A DNA stretch of 64,000 bases from Bacteroidota bacterium. Lineage in GTDB: Bacteria; Bacteroidota; Bacteroidia; NS11-12g; UBA955. The stretch is taken from positions 18,418 to 82,417 of the forward strand of contig JAGXTF010000043.1 in NCBI GenBank assembly GCA_018333525.1, written 5' to 3'. Below, piece after piece: positions 54,241-63,204 of the stretch. The position numbers and the translations under genes are program-made. Positions within the stretch are counted from its first letter, which is position 1. Every line of letters starts with the position of its first letter. The notes beneath the pieces were generated by a model. That model had not been told where the DNA came from. It did no database searches and saw only the letters and a program-made list of their open reading frames with translations.

Positions 54241-55959
54241 TCAGCGTTTTTTGGGTTTGCGCTTTTCCAGATCTTTTACAAATTTGTCCAGAATGTTAAT
54301 CTGATCCTGCAGCGAAGTATCTGTAGGATTAAGCTCTGCAGCCATTTTATAATACTCAATGGATTTTTTATAGAGCTCTTTGGATTTAGGAAATCCACCT
54401 TCTTTTTCCTCTTTTAATTGCAAGCTTTCTGCACCTTTTTTACTCTTCAAATCGGCAAGCGTCAGATATGCATATTCCATATCTTTTTTATAGGTGACTT
54501 TATCGGCATCCTTCATTCTGCCCATCCAGGTGAGATATGCCTGCTCAACATTTCCGGTTGAATCTTTCGGATCTAACAATGCCCAGTTCAGAGCCAGGTA
54601 ATGATAGCCTTTTAAATACGAAGTGTCTTTTTGAAGAATTTGAGAGAATATTTGGTTGGATTCACTGTATTGTCCGCTCAATCTGTAAGACATAGCAAGG
54701 AAAAACTGATCCAGAGAAGGAGTTGCTTTTGTCTTGGAATATTTCATCAAAATAATTTCAATTACACGGGGATAATTTCGTGAAGAATAATTCATTTCAC
54801 GCGCCAGATCATACCATCTGTTAGAAGCATTTGCGGTATCTGTTAGTGCCTGTTTTTGCAATTCCCAACCGGCATCTCTGTTACCGGACCTGTGCAACAA
54901 TGCGCCTTTAAAAAATTTCTCAGACGCAGATAAACCCCGGTTCGCAGGATTCACTACCTTCTCTTCATACTTTTCAAAGTACTCCAAACCTTCCTTGTTT
55001 AATGCTTTACTGGTATCCATTTTTTCAGCAATAGCGTATGCGATTACACCATACAGGGTTGGAATTTCCTTGATTTTCAGCAATTCTTTTGCCTCCATTA
55101 TTGCATCGTTATACTGCTGGTTAAAGAATAATGCATTTACATATTTTCTGCGAGCAGAAAGGTTGTTGTTTCTTTTCAGATATTCTTTAAAATAAATTAC
55201 TGCAGAATCCCGTTTTTTCATATCCGCAAAAACCTCTGCTTTTTGTCTGTAACCCGGCGCGAAATTTGCATCTTTTTGCAGGGCTTCATCCACGCGAATC
55301 ATTGCCAGATCCAGGTTTCTTACTCTCTGATATACCAGTGCTTCACGCAACAATGGAATTGGGGATTCGCCATTGATATATCCACTTTCAATATACTTGG
55401 TAACTGCCGGAGTTTTATCTTCATCATTCACGATAAAAAGCGCATCGCCCTCCAGCAATTTCACTTCAAAATCCCCTTCAGGTCCTAATTTTAAAGCCTC
55501 CAATGCGAGTTTGGCGTTGCGAACTTTTATGGCCTTGCTCATTTCGGAAGCCATTAAATATGCTCTGCCGATTTCGCGATTTACTGTTGGTTTTAATTTC
55601 TTTCCTGTTTTCAAACCGAGAGTGAAAAGCGCTTGTGCTTCCGTAAGTTTATTCGCGCGAAGCATTAAATGTCCTTTACCAACCTGATTCAGGGAATATT
55701 TTGGAGCGCGCAACAAACCTTCATTAAACATTTTTGCTGCAGCAATAGTATCGCCACTTTCCAAATAGTTAATACCAGCCCAATAATATGCCTCTCCATT
55801 TTTTGGTTTTGCGGCAATCATTTGGTTAAAAGCAACTTCAGCGTCTTCAAATTGTTCATTTCTGGTTAGCCTCCGTCCCTCTTGAATGGTTTGGGCACTT
55901 ACCACCTGTGCTGCAACAGCAATGGTCATCAGCAAGATTCTATATATGGTCTTCTTCAT
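54241..55959 (-). CDS. Exported tetratricopeptide-repeat protein
   Basis: This ~570-residue periplasmic protein has a signal peptide (MKKTIYRILLMTIAVAAQVVSAQ) and TPR helices over most of its length: EDAEVAFNQMIAAKPKNGEA then YYWAGINYLESGDTIAAAKM near the start and YKMAAELNPTDTSLQDQINI near the end, which ends in a basic tail (KDLEKRKPKKR). I chose the ATG at 55959; in-frame ATGs at 55980 and 55986 add only a polar prefix. It is the last gene of a three-gene unit with the PstS-like lipoprotein (58 bases upstream) and a two-TM protein. A scaffold role is likely but no partner is known. Confidence 0.82.
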   Translation of the reverse strand: MKKTIYRILLMTIAVAAQVVSAQTIQEGRRLTRNEQFEDAEVAFNQMIAAKPKNGEAYYWAGINYLESGDTIAAAKMFNEGLLRAPKYSLNQVGKGHLMLRANKLTEAQALFTLGLKTGKKLKPTVNREIGRAYLMASEMSKAIKVRNAKLALEALKLGPEGDFEVKLLEGDALFIVNDEDKTPAVTKYIESGYINGESPIPLLREALVYQRVRNLDLAMIRVDEALQKDANFAPGYRQKAEVFADMKKRDSAVIYFKEYLKRNNNLSARRKYVNALFFNQQYNDAIMEAKELLKIKEIPTLYGVIAYAIAEKMDTSKALNKEGLEYFEKYEEKVVNPANRGLSASEKFFKGALLHRSGNRDAGWELQKQALTDTANASNRWYDLAREMNYSSRNYPRVIEIILMKYSKTKATPSLDQFFLAMSYRLSGQYSESNQIFSQILQKDTSYLKGYHYLALNWALLDPKDSTGNVEQAYLTWMGRMKDADKVTYKKDMEYAYLTLADLKSKKGAESLQLKEEKEGGFPKSKELYKKSIEYYKMAAELNPTDTSLQDQINILDKFVKDLEKRKPKKR

Positions 55960-56017
55960 TGTTTTTTTATTGTTCTCCATTTGCATTTACATAAATTTCA
56001 AAAATCATTCCATTGGT

Positions 56018-56935
56018 TCAATCCTCGGTTAAATAAATGGTTCTCCCCATATCGTGCGCCGGAATTAAACCGCTTTTTTTCATTAATATCTGTCCCGGCT
56101 GGCTGCAAGACCATGCGATAAATCCTTGGGCAAGTCCGGAATATCCCTGAAAATCGTGCATATAAATTTCCTGCAAAAATGGATATTCAGCGGCTGCTAT
56201 TTGTGATTGAAACGGCAGATAGTATTTCTTTTTCTTAGAATTTTCTACCGCCAGAACTTTTATATTTTTAACGTATTTTACGCTCGCACTATCGGTCCTG
56301 TCCGCAATCCAGTTAAGGCTTACAAAACCAAGTGCATTTTTATTATTGGCCACATATTCCAGAATTTCCCTTGGATTTTTCTTTCCAAAAACACCCTTAT
56401 ACATGGTTTGGTTTTTTAAAAACACATTGGAAAAATACTGGTAATTACTTCCGCAACCTTCATCAAAAACCAGTTGAATTTTACCATTTGCGCCTAAAGC
56501 ATTCCAATGGCTTAATTCTCCCGTCAGCATTTTTTTCAGGTCGGAAATACTCAAACTGTCAACAGGGTTGGCAGGATTCACAATTAGTGCAATACTTGTT
56601 TTCCCCACCAATGCGGAACGCACGTTTACATCCAGACTTTGCAGTGCATCTTTTTCCTGCCTGGATAAATCGCGGTTCATCACCACAAAACCGAACTTCC
56701 TGTCTCTCAATTGTCTGAGTAAATTCAATTCGCAGGTGTGTACAACTGTAATGTTCGCTTTTGGATAATCCTGACGAAAAAGGGATAAAAATTCAGCCAT
56801 TACAAATGAATCTCCATAATCCACGCCCATGGTAATATCTCCCTGAGTAGGTACATCATTTCCTTTTCCTGAATAATCAATGTTCTGACAGGAAGCCATC
56901 AAAAAGAACAATATGCCTAAAAACCATTTAAACAT
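56018..56935 (-). CDS. PstS-like phosphate-binding lipoprotein
   Basis: This 305-residue periplasmic binding-protein-like lipoprotein has the lipobox LMASC near residue 18 (MFKWFLGILFFLMASC). The mature part follows the PstS pattern: MGVDYGDSFVMAEFLSLFRQ at the start, DEGCGSNYQYFSNVFL and the NNKNALGFVSLNWIADR segment near the end of domain two. In ABC systems PstS captures phosphate, but no pstCAB or phoU is nearby. I chose ATG 56935, preceded by a clear GGGAGG Shine-Dalgarno, because it gives the lipoprotein signal; the start overlaps the upstream gene's end by 8 bases. In other Bacteroidota such a gene often sits between tonB/exbBD and a TPR gene, from memory. Confidence 0.82.
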   Translation of the reverse strand: MFKWFLGILFFLMASCQNIDYSGKGNDVPTQGDITMGVDYGDSFVMAEFLSLFRQDYPKANITVVHTCELNLLRQLRDRKFGFVVMNRDLSRQEKDALQSLDVNVRSALVGKTSIALIVNPANPVDSLSISDLKKMLTGELSHWNALGANGKIQLVFDEGCGSNYQYFSNVFLKNQTMYKGVFGKKNPREILEYVANNKNALGFVSLNWIADRTDSASVKYVKNIKVLAVENSKKKKYYLPFQSQIAAAEYPFLQEIYMHDFQGYSGLAQGFIAWSCSQPGQILMKKSGLIPAHDMGRTIYLTED

Positions 56936-57143
56936 GGTTTTCCTCCCTTTTTTTTCTTTTATAAGCCATCCAACCATTCCATGCGCGAAAAAGGCTCCAG
57001 AGAACCAAAAGCGCTATTAGAATCTTACGGTAAAGTGGACTCATATTTCCAATGATACCCGGATTCAACCAAAGGTAAACAGCGGCAAAGGCAAAAACCA
57101 GCGCTGTAAGCAGATGGTAGAGGTATCCTGTTCTGAATTTCAA
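56928..57143 (-). CDS. Small two-helix membrane protein
   Basis: This is a 71-residue protein with two membrane helices (LLTALVFAFAAVYLWL, about 11-26; ILIALLVLWSLFRAWNGWMA, about 41-60) and a very basic C-terminus (YKRKKREENHV). Its end overlaps the PstS-like gene's start by 8 bases and supplies that gene's Shine-Dalgarno. It appears to head the PstS/TPR unit. Its function is unknown; position resembles the small protein I recall in exbBD-tonB-pstS-TPR clusters of Bacteroidota. Confidence 0.65.
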   Translation of the reverse strand: MKFRTGYLYHLLTALVFAFAAVYLWLNPGIIGNMSPLYRKILIALLVLWSLFRAWNGWMAYKRKKREENHV

Positions 57144-57266
57144 TAGAATGTAAAAACGGCCGCAAAAATAACCTTATCCTGCGGCAATGACAAAACATGG
57201 TGAAGGTAATTGCAGCACTTTATCCGTAAAGGTTGATTTCACCCCAAATTTTAACAATGCCTTAAC

Positions 57267-57297
57267 AAAAAAAAGCCCGGAGGTTTAACTCCGGGCT
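57267..57297 (-). terminator. Rho-independent terminator after the BNR-repeat gene
   Basis: AGCCCGGAG/CTCCGGGCT stem (57274-57297, six-base loop), followed on the minus strand by a T8 run (57274-57267). It separates the BNR gene from the small membrane protein operon. Confidence 0.85.
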
Positions 57298-57322
57298 CTG
57301 TATTCAAAAATGAATTTAAATC

Positions 57323-59263
57323 TTATTTCACCATCATGGTTCTGCTTACGGTGCTGCCACCGGAAGTCAGGCTATAGGTGTAAATACCAGCCGGGAGACC
57401 AGTTGCGTCAATCTCCAGCATGTGATTGCCTTTGTACAGGTTTTTCAGGTTAAATGATTTAACCAATGCACCGGTTGTACTGTGTACATTAACAGCCAAA
57501 TCACCGGGTTTCTGCATATAAATTACCACATTGGTAGTACCGCTAAATGGGTTAGGATAGTTTTGGTTCACTACCATCACTTCACCGGTATTAGGTTCTT
57601 CCACTTTCAAACCCCATTGCATTCCAATATTTCCATTTAAAATATCGGTAACCGGAATAGCCTGATACATTATTCTGTTCAGGTTTACCGGGTGATTTCC
57701 AACAGAACTGCTGTTATTTTGCAGGTTGGTACCTGGATATTCATCCTGCTGCCACATCATGTGCAGGAAGCCGTTTGCTTTGCGGGCAACTGTGCCGAAA
57801 TCATCTTCACGGTTAGCAACCTGGGTAAGGTTTTGAATTCCGCCCCAGTTGTCTCCACCATCTTCGCTAAACACAACTCCAATGTCTCTGAAGTTTGCAT
57901 TCAAATCAGATACATCCCCTTCAATAGGAAGACTGAAAACACAATACATGTTACCACTGGAGTCTATGGATGCATTCGGACTGCGCATAGCAGAGGTATT
58001 CCCGAGTCTTGCCACAGTATTCAATCCGGATGGAAGTCCGGTAGTTGTAAGAGCGCTGGAAGTCTCACGTGTCAAGCCATTTATCTGGTCGCCATCGCGG
58101 TCAAAAGAGCCACCTGCTGCAATGAATACAGAATTGTTCATGCCTTCATTCCAATAGCCAATGCCTTGAACACCAGGGAAAAAGCTATAGGACTCATCTG
58201 TAGTGTCATCATCAAATACGCGGGTAACGCCCCAGAAAACATGGGCAGTTCCTGCTTCATCAATTAATACATCCAAAGAACCATCGCAGGTAAATGGAGT
58301 ATCGAGCATCAATTTTTTAGCGTTGTAAGGCATGTATGGGAATGAATCCGCAAGCATGCGTGTCCAGGAAGTTCCGAAATTGGTACTCTTCCATACTGCC
58401 ACTCCCATGGTATGATCGCCGGTTGCAATCACCACGGTATTGCCGCGGCAGTCGATTGCATATTGGTCGCCACCACCATAAACAGACAAGGTGCTGTCAT
58501 AACCGGGAAGTACAAATTTTTGAATATCCCAGGTTGATCCGCCATCCAAACTGCGGTGGTACACCAACGGTGCTCTAACACCATTGCGCAATGGAGCGCG
58601 AACATCGCCCGAAGCCGATGAATCGGAATAAGAGTTGATCATGTGTATGGTGTCGCCGTTGTTGGCAGCTCTAGCCCATATTGGTTTGTAAGGAGTTTCC
58701 AGCAAAATCAGGGTAGCACCGGATGGGCGATCCCCGCGATTTGCAGCCTTGCTGATGTAAAAACCACCCTGATTGGCTTCGTGTCCAATTACGAATTCTT
58801 TACCATTGCTCAACAAGCCAATATTAGGCCAGCCTGTGCGTGCAGATGTTTCAACCCTGCTGCTGTCGCTTGCACCCCATGCTCCTGAAGTATTGCGGAA
58901 ATTAAATCCGGTACCACGGGAAGGGAAATTGGTTTGATCATTTGGGGAAGTGGTCCAGGCAGCAGAAACAGCTCCGTCGTTGTGTAAAATCAGCCTGTGG
59001 GGCATAGCTGCATTGGTTTGCAAATCGTAGTAAGTAGCACCTATTTTGATATGTGCTGAATAATTTACATTTCCGCGGTTGGTCACTTTTCCGGTCTGGT
59101 TGCCGGTAACCGGACCGCTGTTAGCGGCCACATCGCTTTTCACTTTCTCTCCCACAACTACTGCATCGCCACATCCCAGAGCCGGATCCGATTTGGAAAC
59201 GTTCTGTGCATTTACTGCGGCAACAGCAAAAATTGCAGAAATAATTGAGTAATACTTCTTCAT
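57323..59263 (-). CDS. T9SS type A secreted BNR/sialidase-like beta-propeller protein
   Basis: This is a 646-residue exported protein with a signal peptide (MKKYYSIISAIFAVAAVNAQ). The middle holds Asp-box (BNR) repeats typical of six-bladed sialidase-like propellers: YHRSLDGGSTWDIQKF, WKSTNFGTSWTRM and VFSEDGGDNWGGIQNL. The signature sialidase FRIP and Arg triad are not obvious, so enzymatic activity is not claimed. The end carries a type A sorting domain (MVVNQNYPNPFSGTTNVVIY, LPAGIYTYSLTSGG). A terminator lies just downstream. It may bind or process a glycan; this is inference. Confidence 0.83.
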   Translation of the reverse strand: MKKYYSIISAIFAVAAVNAQNVSKSDPALGCGDAVVVGEKVKSDVAANSGPVTGNQTGKVTNRGNVNYSAHIKIGATYYDLQTNAAMPHRLILHNDGAVSAAWTTSPNDQTNFPSRGTGFNFRNTSGAWGASDSSRVETSARTGWPNIGLLSNGKEFVIGHEANQGGFYISKAANRGDRPSGATLILLETPYKPIWARAANNGDTIHMINSYSDSSASGDVRAPLRNGVRAPLVYHRSLDGGSTWDIQKFVLPGYDSTLSVYGGGDQYAIDCRGNTVVIATGDHTMGVAVWKSTNFGTSWTRMLADSFPYMPYNAKKLMLDTPFTCDGSLDVLIDEAGTAHVFWGVTRVFDDDTTDESYSFFPGVQGIGYWNEGMNNSVFIAAGGSFDRDGDQINGLTRETSSALTTTGLPSGLNTVARLGNTSAMRSPNASIDSSGNMYCVFSLPIEGDVSDLNANFRDIGVVFSEDGGDNWGGIQNLTQVANREDDFGTVARKANGFLHMMWQQDEYPGTNLQNNSSSVGNHPVNLNRIMYQAIPVTDILNGNIGMQWGLKVEEPNTGEVMVVNQNYPNPFSGTTNVVIYMQKPGDLAVNVHSTTGALVKSFNLKNLYKGNHMLEIDATGLPAGIYTYSLTSGGSTVSRTMMVK

Positions 59264-59330
59264 GTTTTAGGTTTGATCGCGAATTAACAGAATTAATAAG
59301 AAACGATCATCTAATTTTTGCCGGAATTTG

Positions 59331-60350
59331 TCAATTTTTCAGAATATTCACGACAGTTTCCACCAACAGATCTCCATCGTTGACAGAACCTCTGTGTACG
59401 CCCTTCAAGCGCAAATCCAGCAATTTGAGATGGTTGAAAACCTTTTCCAGATCCACCACCCTGTAATTACGCGCTGCTGCTACATAATCCTTAACAAAAA
59501 AAGCATTAACCCCGAGTATTCCGGCGAGTTCATTTTCGCTCTTGGCAGACGTGCCATGAACTTGTAAAACTTTAGAAAAAAACTTAAACAAAACCGGAAT
59601 CATGGCCAATAACTCTCCCCTTTCAATTCCTTCAGCCATGTGATGCGATATCTGAATCGCTTTATTAAAATTGCGGTACCCAAGTGAATTTTGTAATTCA
59701 AATACATTGTAGCTGCGGTTCATGCCCACATTTTCTTCCACATGGGAAGATTTTATAAAATCCTCTTTCACTGAAATCAGCAACTTTTCAATTTCGTTGT
59801 GAATGACACCCAGTTCGGTACCCAGCAAGTCTATTAAACGCTCAACAGCAGCGCCATCGATACTGCGACCGCGATTGCGCACAAATTGCGGAATCCATTG
59901 TTTTAACTGGTAATCGCGAAGCGGTTCTGAATGGAATACTTCAAACTTTGAAATGGCTTTACCGGTTTTGGTGCGCATATCGAATTTTGCATTGCGATAG
60001 CACAATACCAAAATGGTGGAAGTAAGCGGCTGTGTGGCGTATGATTCAAATTTGTCCCATTCTTTTAACTCCTGGGCTTCTTTTACTACGATAACCTGAT
60101 ATTTGGAAAGCATGGGATATCGTCTGGCATTGGCAATCAAATCATTCATTTTGATTTCCTTACCATAAATAATGCTTTGGTTAAAACTGCGTTCTGATTC
60201 AGGTAACACAGAATTCTCCAATAAATTGGCAATGGAATCCACGAAGAATGGTTCCTGTCCATGCAACAAATAGATAGGTGAAAAATCACCTCTGCGAACC
60301 TTATCCTGCAGGTTCAGATAATTGTCTACAATATCTGCCGATTTTGCCAT
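59331..60350 (-). CDS. holA: DNA polymerase III subunit delta
   Basis: This is a 339-residue clamp-loader subunit. The N-terminal region (SPIYLLHGQEPFFVDSIANL, about 24-43) resembles the degenerate nucleotide-binding motif of delta. SKYQVIVVKEAQELKEWDKF (about 81-100) and the helical C-terminal segments (VFELQNSLGYRNFNKAI, about 215-231; LLAMIPVLFKFF) match HolA across bacteria. The length is normal (E. coli 343). It diverges from the HsdR-N-like gene, with starts 22 bases apart, an arrangement common in Bacteroidota as I recall it. Confidence 0.93.
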   Translation of the reverse strand: MAKSADIVDNYLNLQDKVRRGDFSPIYLLHGQEPFFVDSIANLLENSVLPESERSFNQSIIYGKEIKMNDLIANARRYPMLSKYQVIVVKEAQELKEWDKFESYATQPLTSTILVLCYRNAKFDMRTKTGKAISKFEVFHSEPLRDYQLKQWIPQFVRNRGRSIDGAAVERLIDLLGTELGVIHNEIEKLLISVKEDFIKSSHVEENVGMNRSYNVFELQNSLGYRNFNKAIQISHHMAEGIERGELLAMIPVLFKFFSKVLQVHGTSAKSENELAGILGVNAFFVKDYVAAARNYRVVDLEKVFNHLKLLDLRLKGVHRGSVNDGDLLVETVVNILKN

Positions 60351-60372
60351 TCCGGTTATTAATTTTACCGCC

Positions 60373-60807
60373 GTGCACGCATTGAATTTTCCTGCTTATT
60401 CACTGGACATCCGCGAGCAGGGACAAAAAAAGTTTATTTTCGACATTGTTCGAAAAAAACTTATCCCCTTAACACCGGAGGAATGGGTGCGCCAGCATGC
60501 CATCCATCATTTTGTAGAGCATTATCACATTGCGCCATCAACCATCGCTGTGGAAAGGGAAATTCAATTTAACCGAATGAAAAAACGTTTTGATATTTTG
60601 GTTTTCGGAGGAGAAAATTTGCCAAAAGTAATTGTGGAATGCAAAGCTCCTGAAGTTAAAATAAGCAGGGAAACCATCATTCAAATTGCGATGTATAACC
60701 AAACCTTTCAATGTCCTAATTTATGGCTGACCAACGGACTGGATCATTTTTGGTTTATCATGGAAAATGGGAAATTAAAACCTTCCGTTGCACCGGAAAC
60801 CTTATAA
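60373..60807 (+). CDS. HsdR-N-like PD-(D/E)XK domain protein
   Basis: This is a 144-residue standalone version of the type I restriction enzyme R-subunit N-terminal domain. The PD-(D/E)XK nuclease core is visible: RFDILVF with the Asp, then PKVIVECKAP with E-C-K, and QIAMYNQTFQCPNLWLTNG (the Q...YN...L.L.NG region). VLTPEEWVRQH-like LTPEEWVRQHAIHHF precedes it. I chose the GTG at 60373 (VHALNFPAYSLDI) because family members start near this point; the longer frame from 60322 overlaps holA. No hsdM or hsdS is near, so it is probably a DNA-repair or housekeeping nuclease-fold protein rather than a restriction enzyme. It converges on a lipoprotein gene one base away. Confidence 0.85.
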   Translation: MHALNFPAYSLDIREQGQKKFIFDIVRKKLIPLTPEEWVRQHAIHHFVEHYHIAPSTIAVEREIQFNRMKKRFDILVFGGENLPKVIVECKAPEVKISRETIIQIAMYNQTFQCPNLWLTNGLDHFWFIMENGKLKPSVAPETL

Positions 60808-60808
60808 T

Positions 60809-61615
60809 TTACCAGGCATCAAAAGTCATTTCGTCTAAATTCAAGCCACTGCCTTTTGATATTTTGAAAACAATATCACAATTGGAATTTCCAAATGGAT
60901 CTGTTTCTGCCGTCCATGTATCGGAACCCTCTGAAATATGCAACAAGCCTTTGTTCCAATTGCTTCTGCAGGCACCTTCGTTAATGAGTTCTGTGGTATG
61001 GATTAAATAGGTTTTATTTTCATATACTGTCTGCCATTCTCCTTTCCATACCTGTCCGGTTTTATATGGTTCAAAAGGTTGACCGTAAATAATGGCAATT
61101 GGTTTTTCTGTTTTTACCAGCACATTTTTATTACTCTGAATTTGTAAAGAGAATTGAATGTTCACGGAATCGGAATTTATTTTTTCCCATTTTAAAAAAC
61201 CAAAAATATGTTCCCAGCCATTCTTGGAAAAAATAAAAAAACTGTCTGTTTTTTCGGCAATCCATGAGGTATTTCCTTTGAAAGGCAGTGCAGTATCCAC
61301 AGTTTGTATTCTGCATTTCCCTTTTCTTTTAATGCCATCCGTGCAAAGAATACCGCTGCCAAAATCCAATATATATTCTTTTCCATCGCCATCGGTATTT
61401 ATAGAATCCACCCAAATTTTTCTGGTTTGTAGGGTTAAAAATCCATCGGTCCATTGCAAAGAATATTGTTCCGGAATATGGTGAATGGATAATATCCGGT
61501 ATGCGGCTTCAGCGCACACAGCAGCAGGCCGCATGGAATCCTTTATTTCAGAATCTTTCCGGCAACTTATAAAAATTAAAATAAAGAAGATGCTGAGCCA
61601 AAGGTTTCTTTGCAT
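60809..61615 (-). CDS. Lipoprotein of unknown function, paralog A
   Basis: This 268-residue lipoprotein has lipobox FISC at Cys18 (MQRNLWLSIFFILIFISC). Its middle reads NTDGDGKEYILDFGSGILCT then DGIKRKGKCRI and its C-terminal part INEGACRSNWNKGLLHI...TDPFGNSNCD. The second lipoprotein at 62243-63130 has the same blocks in the same order, so the two are paralogs in the same orientation. A consensus TATTTTTG element (61623-61630, minus) is directly before the start. I do not recognise the family. Confidence 0.75.
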   Translation of the reverse strand: MQRNLWLSIFFILIFISCRKDSEIKDSMRPAAVCAEAAYRILSIHHIPEQYSLQWTDGFLTLQTRKIWVDSINTDGDGKEYILDFGSGILCTDGIKRKGKCRIQTVDTALPFKGNTSWIAEKTDSFFIFSKNGWEHIFGFLKWEKINSDSVNIQFSLQIQSNKNVLVKTEKPIAIIYGQPFEPYKTGQVWKGEWQTVYENKTYLIHTTELINEGACRSNWNKGLLHISEGSDTWTAETDPFGNSNCDIVFKISKGSGLNLDEMTFDAW

Positions 61616-61622
61616 GGAATTT

Positions 61623-61630
61623 CAAAAATA
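61623..61630 (-). promoter_or_regulatory. -7 element of lipoprotein A
   Basis: TATTTTTG on the minus strand (exact TAnnTTTG), 7 bases before the ATG at 61615, again implying a near-leaderless message. No -33 TTG found. Confidence 0.35.
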
Positions 61631-61726
61631 AGGAAAATAATATCTTGAGAATTAACTATGCCAGTCATTTACCAATCACCACAGAAATTTGAAAACCCTA
61701 ACATAATGTGCATTCCAATTTTATCA

Positions 61727-61752
61727 GCACCTTTGGCATTGCCCAAAGGTGC
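61727..61752. other. 10-bp perfect hairpin in a GC-richer intergenic island
   Basis: GCACCTTTGG/CCAAAGGTGC with a 6-base loop. It sits in the 627-base gene-free gap 61616-62242. Bases about 61690-61980 of this gap are visibly richer in G and C than both flanks, then the composition drops to very AT-rich (61981-62180). No gene in the island is convincing. There is no T-run, so it is not a standard terminator. Confidence 0.6.
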
Positions 61753-62187
61753 CACCAAAGGCTAGGCCCGCAGAATAATTGCTTGAAAACTACGATTGGC
61801 ATTTTTACAACGCGCCAAAGGTTTTTGCGAGGGGTATTAACACGGTATAGGCTCACTTTATGGCAAAAACTGCAGGCGCTATGCACTCACTATTCGGTAA
61901 CACCGGCCGTAAATGCCATCTTGTTTTCCTACGCAATTCTTCTGAAGGGCCAGAACCGGGTTGCAACGCGTTTATATATAGTTTAAAATGATATCACATT
62001 TTAACATAAAATCATGAAAAGTTAAAATCAGTTTTCATTACTGTATTTAAATATCTTTTGTAATACTGTATTGGCTTGTTATTCCGATGGGGATTCACTT
62101 TTTGGGTAAAAGGCGGATTTAAATAAAATTCTTATAGCATAAATTCAGTATTTTAATTTTTATCATACTTTCCATTCAAATTCAATG

Positions 62188-62223
62188 CAAAAAAAAAGCT
62201 GCTCCCGGTGGAGGAAGCAGCTT
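62188..62223 (-). terminator. Rho-independent terminator after lipoprotein B
   Basis: AAGCTGCT/AGCAGCTT stem (62196-62203 with 62216-62223) followed on the minus strand by a T10 run (62197-62188), 20 bases past the stop. Confidence 0.8.
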
Positions 62224-62242
62224 CGTTTCTGAATCAAAAAGA

Positions 62243-63130
62243 TTATCTCACAGTGAAGATAATTTCTCTTGTGCCAATAATTGCTTTCGCTGTGCGATCG
62301 CAGGCTCCGTTGCCAAATGGATCGAAGTCCACTTTTAGGCTGCGGTTGGCACTAATATTTTTTATTTCAATAATTCCTTTTACAAAAGTTCTGGCGCAAC
62401 CTGCTTCAATTCTCTTGAGCAATGGGGTAGTAATTTGCCAGGTATAATTATCTCCTTCGCGATTCACACCTGAGCCGCTTCCGGTTACTTCATACTGGTC
62501 TCCCAATATTCCGGGAGTGCTGCCACCTGCAATTCTTTTGATCACTTTTGTTCCCTGGAAAGTTGCAGTGAGGTTATTCATATCTGTTACTTTTCCATTT
62601 TGAATTACAACGGTAATTTCCTCTGCACCTGTTCTTGTAATGGCCATGGTTCCCTGTAATTGGAACATATTTACGCCATCCCCACTGTAGTATTTATCCG
62701 CATCTGCGGCAGTTACAGCTACAACAGTTCCGATATTGAGGTACCTGGCACTTACTGTTACATGCAAAATACCTGCACGATATTTTCCATCTCCGCAGAG
62801 TAACCCTTTGGGTGTGGTTGTTTTTAATGGGCCAAAATCAACAGAATATTCAATTCCATCTCCATCTATAAAAGAGGTATCTATCCAGGTAAAAACTGCC
62901 CCGGAAGGCAAAATGGTAGAAGCCCCTTTTTTGATTTTTCCATCGCTCTGGTTAATATCATCCGATATATCAAATGCCCCTGCAAATTCGGTTTCTGAGG
63001 TTGCAAAGTCCTGTGCAGATGTAATATTTTCTGCGTCCATGTTTGCATCGGCGCTTTTTTTACAGGATTGCACTCCCGTTATGGTTAGAATGGCCAGCGC
63101 TGCCATCCCTGTCAATTTCCACATTTTCAT
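62243..63130 (-). CDS. Lipoprotein of unknown function, paralog B
   Basis: This is a 295-residue lipoprotein; Cys23 in TGVQSCKKS is the lipidation site. The blocks FIDGDGIEYSVDFG, KGLLCGDGKYRAGILHV, IEAGCARTFVKGIIEI and VDFDPFGNGACD parallel those of paralog A. These Asp/Gly and Cys-bearing motifs suggest a conserved beta fold, perhaps with a bound cation or a disulfide, but no function is known. I chose ATG 63130 (MKMWKLTGMAALAIL); the frame is open further upstream without support. The promoter at 63160-63190 and the terminator at 62188-62223 make it a single-gene unit. Confidence 0.77.
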   Translation of the reverse strand: MKMWKLTGMAALAILTITGVQSCKKSADANMDAENITSAQDFATSETEFAGAFDISDDINQSDGKIKKGASTILPSGAVFTWIDTSFIDGDGIEYSVDFGPLKTTTPKGLLCGDGKYRAGILHVTVSARYLNIGTVVAVTAADADKYYSGDGVNMFQLQGTMAITRTGAEEITVVIQNGKVTDMNNLTATFQGTKVIKRIAGGSTPGILGDQYEVTGSGSGVNREGDNYTWQITTPLLKRIEAGCARTFVKGIIEIKNISANRSLKVDFDPFGNGACDRTAKAIIGTREIIFTVR

Positions 63131-63159
63131 ACGATTTAGTGTTATTATACCTGAATATA

Positions 63160-63190
63160 CAAAATTAAGGCAAAGAACCCCTAAATACAA
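63160..63190 (-). promoter_or_regulatory. Promoter of lipoprotein B
   Basis: On the minus strand TTG (63190-63188), a 20-base spacer, then TAATTTTG (63167-63160). Both Bacteroidota elements are present at the expected spacing. The transcript start would be about 25 bases before the ATG. Confidence 0.6.
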
Positions 63191-63204
63191 GGAAAGGAAG
63201 AGAT

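Noticed and set aside
60373..60807. Type I restriction system
   Set aside because: Only the small HsdR-N-like domain is present; there is no helicase part, hsdM or hsdS.
61690..61980. Integron attC-like site
   Set aside because: CCCTAAC and GGGTTGCAACG at the ends are reminiscent, but they do not fit RYYYAAC/GTTRRRY and the ends do not pair beyond five bases.
61708..61986. 92-residue plus-strand and 62-residue minus-strand frames in the intergenic island
   Set aside because: No start context, no homology recognised, and the plus frame reads straight through the hairpin.
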